Below are positions 20,426 to 30,818 of a stretch of 64,000 nucleotides of DNA, piece after piece. The stretch is from Hamiltosporidium tvaerminnensis (taxonomy: Eukaryota; Microsporidia; Dubosqiidae): assembly GCA_022605425.2 (NCBI GenBank), contig CM061247.1, forward strand, positions 1,351,501-1,415,500. The letters are read 5' to 3'. The position numbers and the translations under genes are program-made. The notes beneath the pieces are model-generated. The model was not told where the DNA came from, did not search any database, and saw only the letters and a list, made by a program, of their open reading frames with translations. Every line of letters starts with the position of its first letter. Position 1 is the stretch's first letter.

Positions 20426-21160
20426 ATGGATAGACAACGAAAGAAAATGATTTTGATTATAGCATCGATTTCAATACTACTTATTATTTCAATCATAGGT
20501 ATTTTGATCTATAAAAACAGTGTAAAAGAGAAAAAAGGTGATACTGAGAAATCAGAAACTGAAAAAACTTTTGAAAATCTTAAATCGGGTGAAAAAGAGA
20601 CACCGGTAATGAAAAGCAGTAAGGAAACAACCCAAGTTGAAAAAAATATGGGTTCGAAAAGAAAACTAAACCCACTAAATAAAGTTCTACCATCAAAGTA
20701 TACTCAAAAACCGGGACAAAATATTCCGCCAGAACATAAAGTTTCGTTAGAAGAAGTTCCCTCTGGAACAGAACAAACTCCACCGGGTGGGAAAATCCCT
20801 ACTAAAACAGAAAAAACTCCACCGGGTGGGAATATAATCCCTACTAAAACAGAAAAAACTCCACCGGGTGGGAATATAATCCCTACTAAAACAGAAAAAA
20901 CTCCACCGGGTGGTATAATCCCTACTGAAACAGAAAAAACTCAACCGGGTGGTATAATCCCTACTGAAACAAAACCTAAAGTACCAGTTGTAAAAGCTGA
21001 ACCAGGCCAAACACCTGTTGCGAAACCGCACTATGTTCCAAAGGAGGTAAATACACGTGATATGTTGATAAATATGCAAGGTAAAGTAGATGAAATTCTA
21101 AAAAAGTTACCTGCACAGAAAGACGAACCCACGAGTTCTCATAGTGGATGGGAGGATTAA
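20426..21160 (+). CDS. Membrane-anchored Pro/Thr/Lys repeat protein
   Basis: 244 residues. After MDRQRKKM there is a strongly hydrophobic helix at residues about 8 to 29 (a signal anchor, or an uncleaved signal). The rest is hydrophilic, rich in Lys, Glu, Pro and Thr, with a tandem block at residues about 113 to 178 made of near-identical units TEKTPPGGNIIPTK. The last two units drift to TEKTQPGGIIPTE. The C-terminus has an amphipathic helix (MLINMQGKVDEILKKL) and a Ser-rich acidic end. No catalytic motif is present. The layout suits a surface, spore-wall or secreted structural protein, but that is inference from composition only. The start is supported by TACCC abutting the ATG. I do not recognise the family. 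Confidence 0.7.
   Translation: MDRQRKKMILIIASISILLIISIIGILIYKNSVKEKKGDTEKSETEKTFENLKSGEKETPVMKSSKETTQVEKNMGSKRKLNPLNKVLPSKYTQKPGQNIPPEHKVSLEEVPSGTEQTPPGGKIPTKTEKTPPGGNIIPTKTEKTPPGGNIIPTKTEKTPPGGIIPTETEKTQPGGIIPTETKPKVPVVKAEPGQTPVAKPHYVPKEVNTRDMLINMQGKVDEILKKLPAQKDEPTSSHSGWED
20762..20965 (+). repeat. In-frame 42- to 45-bp tandem repeat in the Pro/Thr protein
   Basis: About five units with core ACTCCACCGGGTGGGAA. Two adjacent 45-bp units are nearly identical, which suggests recent expansion. The units encode TEKTPPGG plus a linker. Confidence 0.8.
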
Positions 21161-23430
21161 CGCTTGAGCCCAAGATGTTAGCTGGTTATTGTGCGATTGT
21201 AACAACAAGACTAGATCTGATTAATCAATAAAACTTGATTATATCTTCCTTTTTTAAACATTTTATATTGTAAATTGTAAATATTAAAAGTTCTAAATTA
21301 AAAAGTTTAAACTACCATATAGGTTTCGTTTTCTTATCTATTGAGTTATTTAAATTACGTTTAGAATTTTTTTGCTTTTCAATCTTATAAAACTCTTAAT
21401 CATAAGCATCTCAAATTTTTTTATAGATTCTCCAAGTTTTAGTAATTTTCTATATATTAGTGCTTCTGCCGCATTTCATATAATTTATTCCAAATCAAGT
21501 AAATTTTCAAGAAATAAGACACGAGTACTCGACATTATGCTAATCTCAATTGTTTACTCACCGCATTATCATAAAATTTTTAAAATTTACCTTTGTGTAT
21601 CTTAAGAGTGCGAAAAATGTGTTGTGAAAAGAATTTCCGAAAAAAGTTTAAATTGATTTACAATATTTTGTTTAAATTTTTTATTTATTTACTTTTAATA
21701 AACAAATTCAACTATCATAGCCTTTAGATACAAAGAATGTAATTTATTACAGAATTCAAAACCACGCTATTCAAAAACAATCAAAGAAACATGTTTCTGG
21801 CTATGAAATTCAAGAAAATTTTATTTTATGGCTTAAAATCATATATAATATCTGGTTGAAAGCTTATTTTCGTTTTCAAGCGCAGATACGCTTCAAAATG
21901 CTAGTTTTATGATGTAAAACTATTTTGGTTACGCATTTCTTTTTATGAATATTCTAATAAATAACAGAGTCGACAAATCCATTGCTTTGTTTCCTTAAAA
22001 TATTTTTGAATTAAGAAAATAGAATAAGTAAGAGTTTAAATCATTTTAGGTTTAAAAAATACAAATTTTAAGGAAATTAAGTCGGAGAATAAATATGATT
22101 TCACAGACGAAAAAAATATACCATAAAAGATGTTTTCTTCTTAGGCGATACAGAAATAAAAAGATTCAGATCACAAGTGTCTCTAATATAGTTTACACAT
22201 ACATAAAATACTATCAGACTTTAAATTATGTATAGAGACTCCAAATTCAGCAAACAATTAATTAAAGTTAACAGTTTCAATGGTTCTTAGATAGTAAAAA
22301 GCTAAAAAACCTGTCAATGAACAAATACTTTTTTTAGATCTTTTTAGAATGGGTTTGATTGTATTTAAAACAAAGAAGCTCACAATAATAGTCTATATCC
22401 AAGTAAATTTGTAATCAGATTATAATTTTTTAACTATCATTCTCTTGCATCTACTCCATCAATAAATTATTCTAAATAAATTTCAAGTGCGTATAACGAA
22501 ACAGTAGAAATTCGAACAAACATCTCACAAACCATGTTTTCCTATTCGAGACAAACTTTTTTAATAATTTATTTCTTGATAGTCTAATCTTAAACACAAA
22601 AACTTAAAACTGTGTTTTTTTTAGTGAGATTTATCAACAGTTATTTAGGTAATATCAATGTAAATTCTTCAAATTAAACTATTTAAAGTACTTCGAAGTA
22701 AAATGAAAAAATTTAAATGCAAATAATTCAGATATTGCGACGAGATGACGTAAAAAACCAAAATTATAAAAAAATTTCCAAATAAATTTAAAATATTCAG
22801 AATTACATAGGGAAATTAATAAAAATATTTATTTTTCATATTTTAAAAGATTATATTCGCTTTAGATTGATTGTATAAAATAATACCTTTGCGATGAATA
22901 CAAAGACTAAAAATTATTCTTAAGAATCTTTTTACAAGAATTCAGTGCTTAGAGTAACAGGAAATTTTAAAAATATTCCATTAAAAAAAACAATAATGAG
23001 ATGAATCTATATGATAAGCCTAATGAAGAGTTTTTAGATCATTTTTGTTTTATTATCGACTCAAAAGTTTTAAATTTTTATATTTTTTCAATTATTTACA
23101 AGAAAATTTTCATTTTTTTTAATTCTATAATATACACAAATATCTTAAGAATGATAGAACTGTACAACGAGATTAGATAAATTTTCTAAAATAAAACTTC
23201 CGATTTTTTTGCTTTACTAAGCCATGAGGTCTTTTAAAAGAAATCTAATCAATAGTAAATAAAACAATAAAAACCTGACATGAATTGGTCTAAGAGAATA
23301 TTTTACTAAAAAAAAGTATTAAAAAACATTAAATCAAGAAATAATTAAAAATATGTGATTTGGTAGACCTGAATTCAAAATTAGATAATATTTAGAAAAC
23401 TAACATTTTAAAAGATTTTTATTTATATTT
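21161..23430. other. Gene-free AT-rich stretch
   Basis: More than 2 kb of A+T-rich DNA. A 77-codon frame at 21372-21605 is hydrophobic, has no start motif and does not resemble anything. I see no repeat family or RNA gene here. Confidence 0.5.
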
Positions 23431-23443
23431 ATTTCACTAATCA

Positions 23444-24177
23444 AAGGTGGAGGGAGGATAACCATATAAAAAACTTTCTGCTTGGCAATGAGTGTGTGAA
23501 ACTGGTGTGAGGTAATTGTTTGGATTTTTAGTGGGAATAAAAACACACTACTTCTTTGGTTGATCCGTGGGAGTTGTTATGAAGAGGAGAGATCTAAGAA
23601 ATGGAGAAACTTTTTCTACAAATTTATTTGTAGTTTTTTATGTAACCAGATTACAGATCGCAGCTGAACATGTAGGTAATTGCCATGTAAAAGCAAGAAA
23701 ACCTAGCTTTACTCACTCGAGTTAGAAGACTTAGCGTCTGGGAGATATAAAAAACAAAAACCATTTAAAACCGTGAGAGCTAAGTAGCAGGTTATAATTG
23801 TTGGTATGACATTGCACTGTCTAGGTGGACCCCATTTAAATATCTGAAATATATCTTAGCTAGAAGTTTATTGGGTTCAGAAAGTGTAGAGTAAGTGAAA
23901 ATGCTGCATAGTCTTGGGGGAGCCCAGGGGTGGGGGCTTCGGCCTTCGATCACACTCTATACAACGGACAGTAACGAACTCCGGGCAACTGCCTCGCCTA
24001 TTAATTAGGTTCTACACACCTTGTAGACGAAAGGCTTTGGGATTTAGGTATCGCAGGGGTTACCGATGGAATGTTGGTAGCAGTTATTTATTTTAAACCT
24101 AGAACTGCGTTATGGTATGAAAACAAATATAACACTTGCCACTGTTTTAAAAAGATGTGATACTTTTAATTAAAGTA
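23444..24177 (+). mobile_element. 734-bp retroposon-like repeat, copy B, with 13-bp target duplication
   Basis: The element runs from AAGGTGGAGGGAGGATAACC to ...GATGTGATACTTTTAATTAA plus a few bases. It is bounded by identical 13-bp sequences, ATTTCACTAATCA, at 23431-23443 and 24178-24190. It is the same length as copy C (58711-59444) and highly similar throughout. It carries no conserved protein-coding frame. Target duplications of different length (13 here, 10 for copy C) are what LINE-driven target-primed insertion gives, so I call it a SINE-like or other non-autonomous retroposon. It is slightly GC-richer than its surroundings. Confidence 0.85.
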
Positions 24178-24346
24178 ATTTCACTAATCACAATTTCTTA
24201 AACTTTTAAAAAAATAAATTCAGATTGAAACTTATATTGGTAAAAACAAAATTATTTATAAGAAATCAAAGGTTTATATTTAAATTACAAGTAATATAAA
24301 TTTATATTTCAATTTATTTGAATAAAAATATTTGTGTAATTTTTTT

Positions 24347-26389
24347 TTATATTTTTCGTATTTCCATATCTTTTTTTAAATCTTCAATTATAAATTGTGC
24401 ATTTTTCTTTTTAGAAAGTTTTTGAACTAAATTTTCAATTATTTCTTGTAAATTTTGTATTTTTAATTTCATTTTTTCATTTTCTTTTGCAAGAATTGTG
24501 TTTCGAGTATTAAGTTGTTTAAATTCATTTGTAAATTCTTCTTTTATACTTTTTAATATATCTGTTCCTTTATCAATATAAGTCTCTAAATCTTTAGTAT
24601 AAAATATATTTTTCAAATATTCTAAAGTTTTTAATTTTTCTTTAATTAGATCATATTCACTTTGTAATTTACATACTTGTTGGTCTTTCTCGTTTATTTC
24701 CAGTTTCAATTTATTATTTACTGATCCGTAATTATTTATTTTTTTATTAAATTCTTTTTCTAATTTTGAAATATATTTTAGATGAATAGAATTTTTATAG
24801 TTAAGAATATCTTTTATCCAATCAAACAAGGATAAATAATTTTTTGTTTCTAAAATTTGATTTAAATTGGAAATAAGCAAATCTTTATTTTTTTTATACT
24901 TTTTTTTAGATTCTATTGTTTCTAATATTTTATCTGTTTTAAATAAATTTGTTAAAAATTCTTTTATCATTTCTTTTTCAAATTTGAAAGTTTCTTTGTA
25001 TTCTTCAGTAAATTTTTCTTTTAAACAGAAAAATAATTCTGTTATCATCAGTTTTATTTCTTTAATAGATTTTACTTTTTTTTTACTTTCAAAACCAAAT
25101 AAATTATAAATATTTTTCAAACTTAATAATATTTCTTCTAATATGTTATTTTCGGGTTCATTTAATTTTTCTATTTCAATTGAGTTATTTTTTGGTGGAC
25201 GCGGTTTAAAATTTTCATTTTTTTTATGACTTTGTTTTGTATTAATCAATCCGTGGTTGTCTTTATCCTTTGATATCCCCGAGCATTCAATATAATTTTC
25301 ATTTTCTATTGAATTTATCAAATTGTAGTTGTCTTTATCCTTTGATATCCCCGAGAATTCAATATAATTTTCATTTTCTATTGGATTTATCAAATTGTAG
25401 TTGTTTTCATTATTTATTATTTCAGGGCATTCAATATAATTTTCATTTTCTATTGGATTTATCAAATTGTAGTTGTTTTCATTATTTATTATGTCTGGGC
25501 ATTCAATATCATTTTTATAGTTTAATATTTTATTTTCTTCAATATTTTTTAAAGGTAATTTTTTTTCATTTTCAAAATTAGAATTATTTATATTTTGAAA
25601 TTCACAGAATTCTTCATTTTTTTCTGATGAAATTCCCTTTCGATTGGCTTTTTCATTTTCATACATTTCTTTACTTTCCTTTATTTTTACAGATAAATTT
25701 TTTTTAAACTTTTTTTCTTTACAAATTTTATGATTTAAATCATAATTTGATGATAAAGAAGATAAATGGCTAAAACTATTCGTTTCTTCTTTATTAAAAT
25801 CAATTATTGAATTTAATGAATTGGATTCGTAAATAATTTCATTCAATTCAAATGTTTTTGTTGATAAATCATAATTTCTATTGATTATTTTTACTTCAGT
25901 TTCACCTTTTTTTTCTTTAAATACTTCCCTATCAGATATCATCATAGCAATATTCTTTCCATTTCCATTTGTATTTATTTCAAAATTATTATTTTTTTCA
26001 ATTCTATTTTCATTTATTTCCAATTTATTATTTGCCCGCATATCAAATTTAGTATTTTCTCCAATTATATTTTCCTGCTTTTCTTTAGAAATAAAAAATT
26101 TATTTTGGTTAAATTCTTCAGTTTCTTTACAATTTGTATCAATTAAATTATTACTTTGATTAGATATTTCAATAAGACTTTCCAATTCAAAAGTATTTCC
26201 TTGCTTAATATTTACTTCTAAAATATTTTCTTTTTCACTAAAATTCTCATCATTTTCTCTAATTAGAGCACTATTTACATTGTAATTTGTATTTTTGGAA
26301 GTTTTATATTCTGATCGATTTATTTCTTCTCTTTTTAGTTTTTTTGGTGTGTGTATTAATATACTTCTTAATGATTGTCGCCTTTTCAT
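24347..26389 (-). CDS. Large coiled-coil protein with internal repeats; weak kinetochore KNL1/Spc105-like N-terminus
   Basis: 680 residues, Asn/Glu/Lys-rich. Residues 3 to 15, RRQSLRSILIHTP, are basic with a SIL core, recalling the PP1-binding SILK segment at the start of KNL1/Spc105; no clear RVSF or MELT repeats follow. Residues about 290 to 383 hold four tandem copies of a 23-residue unit, ENENYIECPEIINNENNYNLINP-like, of which two are almost identical. From about residue 400 there is a helical region (LLSLKNIYNLFGF), then long coiled coil from about 540 to 675. Disordered N-terminus, repeats, and C-terminal coiled coil match the general architecture of Spc105/KNL1. They would also match many structural or spindle proteins, and no C-terminal RWD pair is apparent. 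The start is supported by ACCCTTAG 13 bases upstream. Confidence 0.55.
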   Translation of the reverse strand: MKRRQSLRSILIHTPKKLKREEINRSEYKTSKNTNYNVNSALIRENDENFSEKENILEVNIKQGNTFELESLIEISNQSNNLIDTNCKETEEFNQNKFFISKEKQENIIGENTKFDMRANNKLEINENRIEKNNNFEINTNGNGKNIAMMISDREVFKEKKGETEVKIINRNYDLSTKTFELNEIIYESNSLNSIIDFNKEETNSFSHLSSLSSNYDLNHKICKEKKFKKNLSVKIKESKEMYENEKANRKGISSEKNEEFCEFQNINNSNFENEKKLPLKNIEENKILNYKNDIECPDIINNENNYNLINPIENENYIECPEIINNENNYNLINPIENENYIEFSGISKDKDNYNLINSIENENYIECSGISKDKDNHGLINTKQSHKKNENFKPRPPKNNSIEIEKLNEPENNILEEILLSLKNIYNLFGFESKKKVKSIKEIKLMITELFFCLKEKFTEEYKETFKFEKEMIKEFLTNLFKTDKILETIESKKKYKKNKDLLISNLNQILETKNYLSLFDWIKDILNYKNSIHLKYISKLEKEFNKKINNYGSVNNKLKLEINEKDQQVCKLQSEYDLIKEKLKTLEYLKNIFYTKDLETYIDKGTDILKSIKEEFTNEFKQLNTRNTILAKENEKMKLKIQNLQEIIENLVQKLSKKKNAQFIIEDLKKDMEIRKI
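25240..25525 (-). repeat. In-frame tandem repeat (69 to 72 bp) of the coiled-coil gene
   Basis: Four head-to-tail units sharing TTCAATATAATTTTCATTTT followed by CTATTGGATTTATCAAATTG on the plus strand. Units fall in two similar pairs, so pairwise duplication is likely. Confidence 0.8.
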
Positions 26390-26401
26390 TTTTTAGTCTA
26401 A

Positions 26402-26404
26402 GGG
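26402..26404 (-). promoter_or_regulatory. CCC start motif of the coiled-coil gene
   Basis: On the minus strand GCAACCCTTAGAC precedes the ATG by about 12 bases. Confidence 0.45.
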
Positions 26405-28902
26405 TTGCATAAAATTAAAAATCTTTTTAAAAAAAAAAGGAAATAAAAAATTTTATAAGAAAGTTTTATATTTTCTTTGAAAGTTAGATAAATTGAATTA
26501 TTAATTTGTTATCTGAGTACATCTTAGTATGTTGGTATTAGATTATTGAGAATTTGTTATGATATTAATTAATTTATTATTATATGATATAATTATATTT
26601 GGAAATAGGAATTTTAGTTAGTGGAATTATGAAACCCTAGTGGATAAAATATTAGTACATTAGAAGATAGAAGCATGACATAATGGAGAATAGAGAAAGA
26701 TATTTAAGGAGGTACAGGCTCTCCGAGAAGTATGGCATCATCTAGTAGTAGATAATATATTTACTTTAATGAAGGAAAGTAAACAAGTAAGAATTATTTT
26801 GTTTTAAAATAATTTGGGTAGTTTCAATTGCAAAGAATTTATCTATAGAATTAGATAGATCTGATGGATATGCAATATTTTTTTTAAATAAAGGCAAACC
26901 TTTTTTTTATTTTATTCTAGAGTTAATTAACTCACCAATATCAAAATGGAAAATTGATATATCAGTAAAATTGAGAAAAGGATGAAATAAAGTGATGTAA
27001 TGTAAAATTTAATTGTTTAATATATTACATTTATATCATTTTTTAGGTATTCATAGGTTGTGGAATAATAAGCACATTAGAAACTATCTGTTTGTTAATG
27101 AGTGTGTAGAAGAGATGTGAAAATCATTTCTGACGTTTTGATGGGATATAATCTCACTGGATCTATAAGCCAATCTTCTATAATCCCGTGTTCTAACAGA
27201 TTAGAAGAAACAAATGGAAGACTTCCATTGATCATCGACACTGAGAAGTAAAATAGGAATAGAATAAGTAAGTAAGTGTTGAAAAAACTAAACTTTCCGC
27301 TTATTATAATTCTTTGAAAAGGTGAAAAATCAATTTTAAATCAAAAGAGAATTTTTTTTGTTAGACTCTAAACCTCAATGTTTTATTTGACCATATATTT
27401 ATTTCTATGGTTTATAAAATTCAAAGGGGAATGTTTTCTGTTAGAATTGAATATTTAATGTTATAGTTTATAAGTATCTTTATACAGTTTTTTAGTTGTT
27501 AAACCCGTGAAAATTATGTTTCTTACCACATAGTTCGTTCATGTTTAATAAAAAAATTCTTCAGGAAAGATATATTTATTCAAAACATATTAAATTTATA
27601 TTTATCCTTGGCCAATAAATTACTTATCTTTGATTATCATATCTAACAATGTCAGATAAGTCAATGTAGATAATATCATGAGGTAATTGAATGAAAGGAT
27701 AACGAATTATACAACTTGAAGCACATTTACAAAGAATAAATATGTATTGAATTAAAAAATAATAGCAAAGGTAATTTGTGTATATTTGCGTGAAGCTGAA
27801 AAACTAACCTATCAAAAGAAAATTTTCTTTGGAACGCCTATAATTTGGCAAAACTATGGTTCATCGTTGGATTGTGTTCTATCCGTAGTGAAAGTGCGAG
27901 CTATTAAATAAATGAATCTGAGTATATTTATATTAGAATTATTATATGTTCTTGGTAAATATTGTTTATTTATTCATCGATATGAATTTATTTTTGGAGA
28001 AATATTTTTCAAAGATGAAAAAATTTATTTCAGAATTATTATCAATATAGCGATTATATTTAGACTTCTAAATAAGAATATCAAAAAATAATTAAATCTT
28101 AAAATGCTCAAACAATTTGATTGATTATTTTTTTTCAAATGGTTCCATGTATAATCATGCCTCTTCATACCACAAAACATGGAACCGATTTTGTTAAAGA
28201 TTTTTTAAGTTGAAAACTAGTAGAAATAAATATTCTTAAAACAACTAATATATTTCTATAAGAAATTATATGAACATGTATTAATTATAAGAAATGTCCG
28301 CCGAGCTATAAATATTTTTGAAAGAAAATCTATTATTCACAATTATTTAATTTATTATTTTTAATAATATCAAAACAGGTAAATAGGATTATTTTCGATT
28401 TTCAAATTTAAGAAGAATCACATTTCGTTTTAGAATATTGTGGGAAAAAATATAAATGTAAATATTCCAACCAGAAAAATCTATTTTTCATTTATTTCAC
28501 ACATAATACATCATATTGTGAGCGTAAAAGTTAAATTAAGTTACATTGAATCCATAAGTTTCAAAAACAAAAATTTAAATTCATGTTTTACTAGAAAATG
28601 TTTTAATTCGTCTAAATGAGCGCAAATCTTTTGTGTTTTAATTCATTTTTTAGTTTTATAATTGATAATATATTCATTTGACTTAAATTTCGCCTTTTTA
28701 GAGTAATATATGTCCGTACTAATATAATAGATCAATTAAAATTAACAAAAAAATAAATATTGTAAATTAATCGGTTCAAATTAATTGAACTAAAAAATTT
28801 TGTAAAATTCTGATATTATAATATTATGGTTATTACACATTTTATAAATTTAGAAAATTTAATTCTAAAATTATTACAAAAATTTAGGAACCAATAATTT
28901 AA
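26405..28902. other. Gene-free stretch containing one short repeat
   Basis: No supported gene. The only recognisable feature is the short repeat at 27045-27285. The rest is AT-rich without ORFs of interest. Confidence 0.5.
27045..27285 (+). repeat. Head-sharing short repeat, best-preserved copy
   Basis: Begins near GGTTGTGGAATAATAAGCAC and continues AAACTATCTGTTTGTTAATG, much like the head of the 734-bp element. It then diverges to a different tail ending in CACTGAGAAGTAAAATAGGA followed by ATAGAATAAGTAAGTAAG. Related copies lie at 6225-6470, 35315-35545 and 46535-46700. Confidence 0.5.
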
Positions 28903-29397
28903 TTAAAGTTGCCCACAATCAGAAATAGAAATCTTGCAGCCTTCCTTTACCTTTCCACTTTGAGATCCATATTTTTCAATCACTTTAACAACATCCATTC
29001 CTGATTCAACTTCACCAAAAACAACATGCTTACCATCCAACCATGGTGTTTTTGCCGTTGTAATGAAAAACTGTGATCCATTGGTATGTGGACCCGCATT
29101 GGCCATAGAAAGCATGCCTGGTTTGGTATGCTTTAGTTGAAAATTTTCATCATTAAATTTTCTTCCATAAATACTAGCACCGCCTGTTCCATCGTGATTT
29201 GTAAAATCACCACCTTGAATCATAAAATCAGGAATAATTCTATGAAACGTTGAATCTTTATATGTCATGCCTTTTTCGCCCGTACATAAACACCTAAAGT
29301 TCTCGACAGTTTTTGGTACAACATCATCGCGCAAATTTATAACGATTCTTCCTAGTTGTTTCTCGTTACAGCTCACATCAAAAAATACTTTTACCAT
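28903..29397 (-). CDS. CPR1: Cyclophilin-type peptidyl-prolyl cis-trans isomerase
   Basis: 164 residues, full length for a single-domain cyclophilin A. It catalyses cis-trans isomerisation of prolyl bonds and assists folding; no signal peptide or extra domain is seen, so it is likely cytosolic. Active-site landmarks are intact: [15 protein letters not shown] (catalytic Arg, Phe, Gln), [20 protein letters not shown], and [12 protein letters not shown] with the Trp that contacts cyclosporin. A minor oddity is His in AGPHTNG, where Asn is usual. CCCCC lies 5 bases before the ATG, as expected for a well-expressed microsporidian gene. It is the most conserved protein in the window. Confidence 0.97.
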   Translation of the reverse strand: MVKVFFDVSCNEKQLGRIVINLRDDVVPKTVENFRCLCTGEKGMTYKDSTFHRIIPDFMIQGGDFTNHDGTGGASIYGRKFNDENFQLKHTKPGMLSMANAGPHTNGSQFFITTAKTPWLDGKHVVFGEVESGMDVVKVIEKYGSQSGKVKEGCKISISDCGQL

Positions 29398-29402
29398 ATG
29401 TA

Positions 29403-29407
29403 GGGGG
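29403..29407 (-). promoter_or_regulatory. CCC start motif of cyclophilin
   Basis: Minus strand AAGCCCCCTACAT followed by ATG. Five Cs in otherwise AT-rich DNA, placed immediately before the start codon. Confidence 0.65.
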
Positions 29408-29589
29408 CTTAGATAAAAAAATATAAATTATTTCTTTCAAATAGGAATTAAAAATCGTTTTTCAAATATTTTTTTTCTTCAAAATTAATACATGAAAAAA
29501 ATATTTTTTATTTGACAACTATCATACCCCTATTGAAGTGATATATTTTATTTTGTTTTCATTACATAAACGGAATTTTAGATTTGGAA

Positions 29590-30215
29590 TAGATGACTGC
29601 TCTTTCGATAGTCCATTAGCATTCTTTAGTATCCCAAAGCCTTTCGTCTAATATGCGTGTAGAACCGGTTTAATGGGCAAGGCACCTGTCTGGTGTTTGT
29701 TAATGTCCGTTACCAGGTGTGTGGTTTCGAGTTGAAACCCAAATTAGGCAACTCGAAATTAACAAAAATCTAACCTACTCATTATTTTTCGAACCGAATA
29801 GACTTCCTCTTAAGATATATCTCGGCGACTTACATGGAGAACACTTTAACGTGCAATACCATACGAATAGAATCTGCACTTGGTTTTCCTGGCTTTTTGC
29901 AATTTATGTATATACTTGTTCATTGAGACGTCAATTCTTCTAAGCCGAGTCAAAAAGACTAGGTTTCTATGTATTTACATGGTAATCATCTACAGGTTCA
30001 GTTATAGTCACCAATCTAGTTACATCTTCAACTACAAACATCTTTGTAAAAAGGTTGCACGATTTTTTTGGTTTTTTCCTACTTATGCAAAGCTCAATAG
30101 AAGATCCAAAAACTTAGATTGGTTTGCATTCCTTCAAAAATTTAAAAAATAATTTTCATACCAATTTTATCTAGTCTTTTCCAAATGAATAGTTGTTAGT
30201 GTGTTCATTCCACTC
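29590..30215 (-). mobile_element. 734-bp retroposon-like repeat, copy D (degenerate)
   Basis: It lies in the same orientation as copy C and shares blocks such as CCCAAAGCCTTTCGTCTAAT, AATGTCCGTT, AAGATATATCTCGGCGACTT and TTTTCCTGGCTTT, in the same order. It is much diverged and shorter. ORFs at 29719-29943 and 29880-30152 are chance frames in this repeat. Confidence 0.65.
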
Positions 30216-30312
30216 TACTATCGAAAAAATGAAATAATTATTTCTATAAAAAAATATTTGATAAATTAAAAAGCTATAGCACAAATTTTTATGCAATCTA
30301 AAATAAAATATT

Positions 30313-30810
30313 TTATTTTTTAAAAAATCTGTTTTTCTTTAATCTGTTACCAAACAAATAATAATCTACATTGTCGTGTGTAAATACAAAATTATTAATA
30401 CTTTTTGGATATTTTTTTATTTTGTTCAGTATATCAATCATTACAAACACGTTTTCTCGTTCTTCAATAACAATGCCTTCACACCTTTTATTTTCTTTTT
30501 TAAATTTTAAAAAGGCACCCGTAAGTTCTGCTTTGTATAATACCGGCAAAAAGAGTGTTGGTGATAAATTTACTTTCATTTCTTTTATATACTCAGTATG
30601 CAATACATTTATTTCTGTGAATTGGTCATATGTCAATCCATCATAATTTAAATTTACAATTCCTCTTTTTTCATTTTGTTTTTCATTTTTTATAAAATCG
30701 GAATTCAAAAAAAATGTTGTGTTGAAGTTATTTAAAGTTTCAGAAGGTGGTAATTTTGAATTTATGTGTTGTTCAATGTTATAATCGAAATTCTCTATTT
30801 TTTTGTACAT
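30313..30810 (-). CDS. POP4: RNase P/MRP protein subunit Pop4 (Rpp29)
   Basis: 165 residues. The C-terminal two thirds, residues about 90 to 160, match the Pop4/Rpp29 fold: ELTGAFLKFKKENKRCEGIVIEE, then ENVFVMIDILNKIKKYPKS, then a strand and YYLFGNRLKKNRFF. In the family the corresponding motifs are LxGA, GIVxxET, a FxIIT strand and IPKxxSxF, ending in a basic GxxxxxR tail. The protein binds the catalytic RNA of RNase P and MRP and takes part in tRNA 5' maturation and rRNA processing in the nucleus. It is short, as is usual in reduced genomes. The start is supported by CGGAGGGTAA directly before the ATG, a GGG-type start motif. It stands alone between a degenerate repeat and a gene-free region. 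Confidence 0.82.
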   Translation of the reverse strand: MYKKIENFDYNIEQHINSKLPPSETLNNFNTTFFLNSDFIKNEKQNEKRGIVNLNYDGLTYDQFTEINVLHTEYIKEMKVNLSPTLFLPVLYKAELTGAFLKFKKENKRCEGIVIEERENVFVMIDILNKIKKYPKSINNFVFTHDNVDYYLFGNRLKKNRFFKK

Positions 30811-30812
30811 TT

Positions 30813-30818
30813 ACCCTC
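30813..30818 (-). promoter_or_regulatory. GGG start motif of POP4
   Basis: Minus strand CGGAGGGTAAATG, with the final ATG being the start. The same GGAGGGTAA is found upstream of the gene at 62156-62809, and GAGGGT abuts the ATG of 45676-46461. Confidence 0.55.

Noticed and set aside
21372-21605. 77-codon plus-strand frame
   Set aside because: Hydrophobic and Ser/Phe-rich chance translation of AT-rich DNA; no CCC/GGG motif and no similarity to anything known.
23914-24096. Open frame inside 734-bp copy B, with related frames at 58808-58993 and 59162-59395 in copy C
   Set aside because: The frames are not conserved between copies and lack start motifs, so the repeat appears non-coding.
25240-25525. 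Regular repeats considered as a CRISPR array
   Set aside because: Units are in frame with a protein, contiguous without unique spacers, and the genome is eukaryotic.
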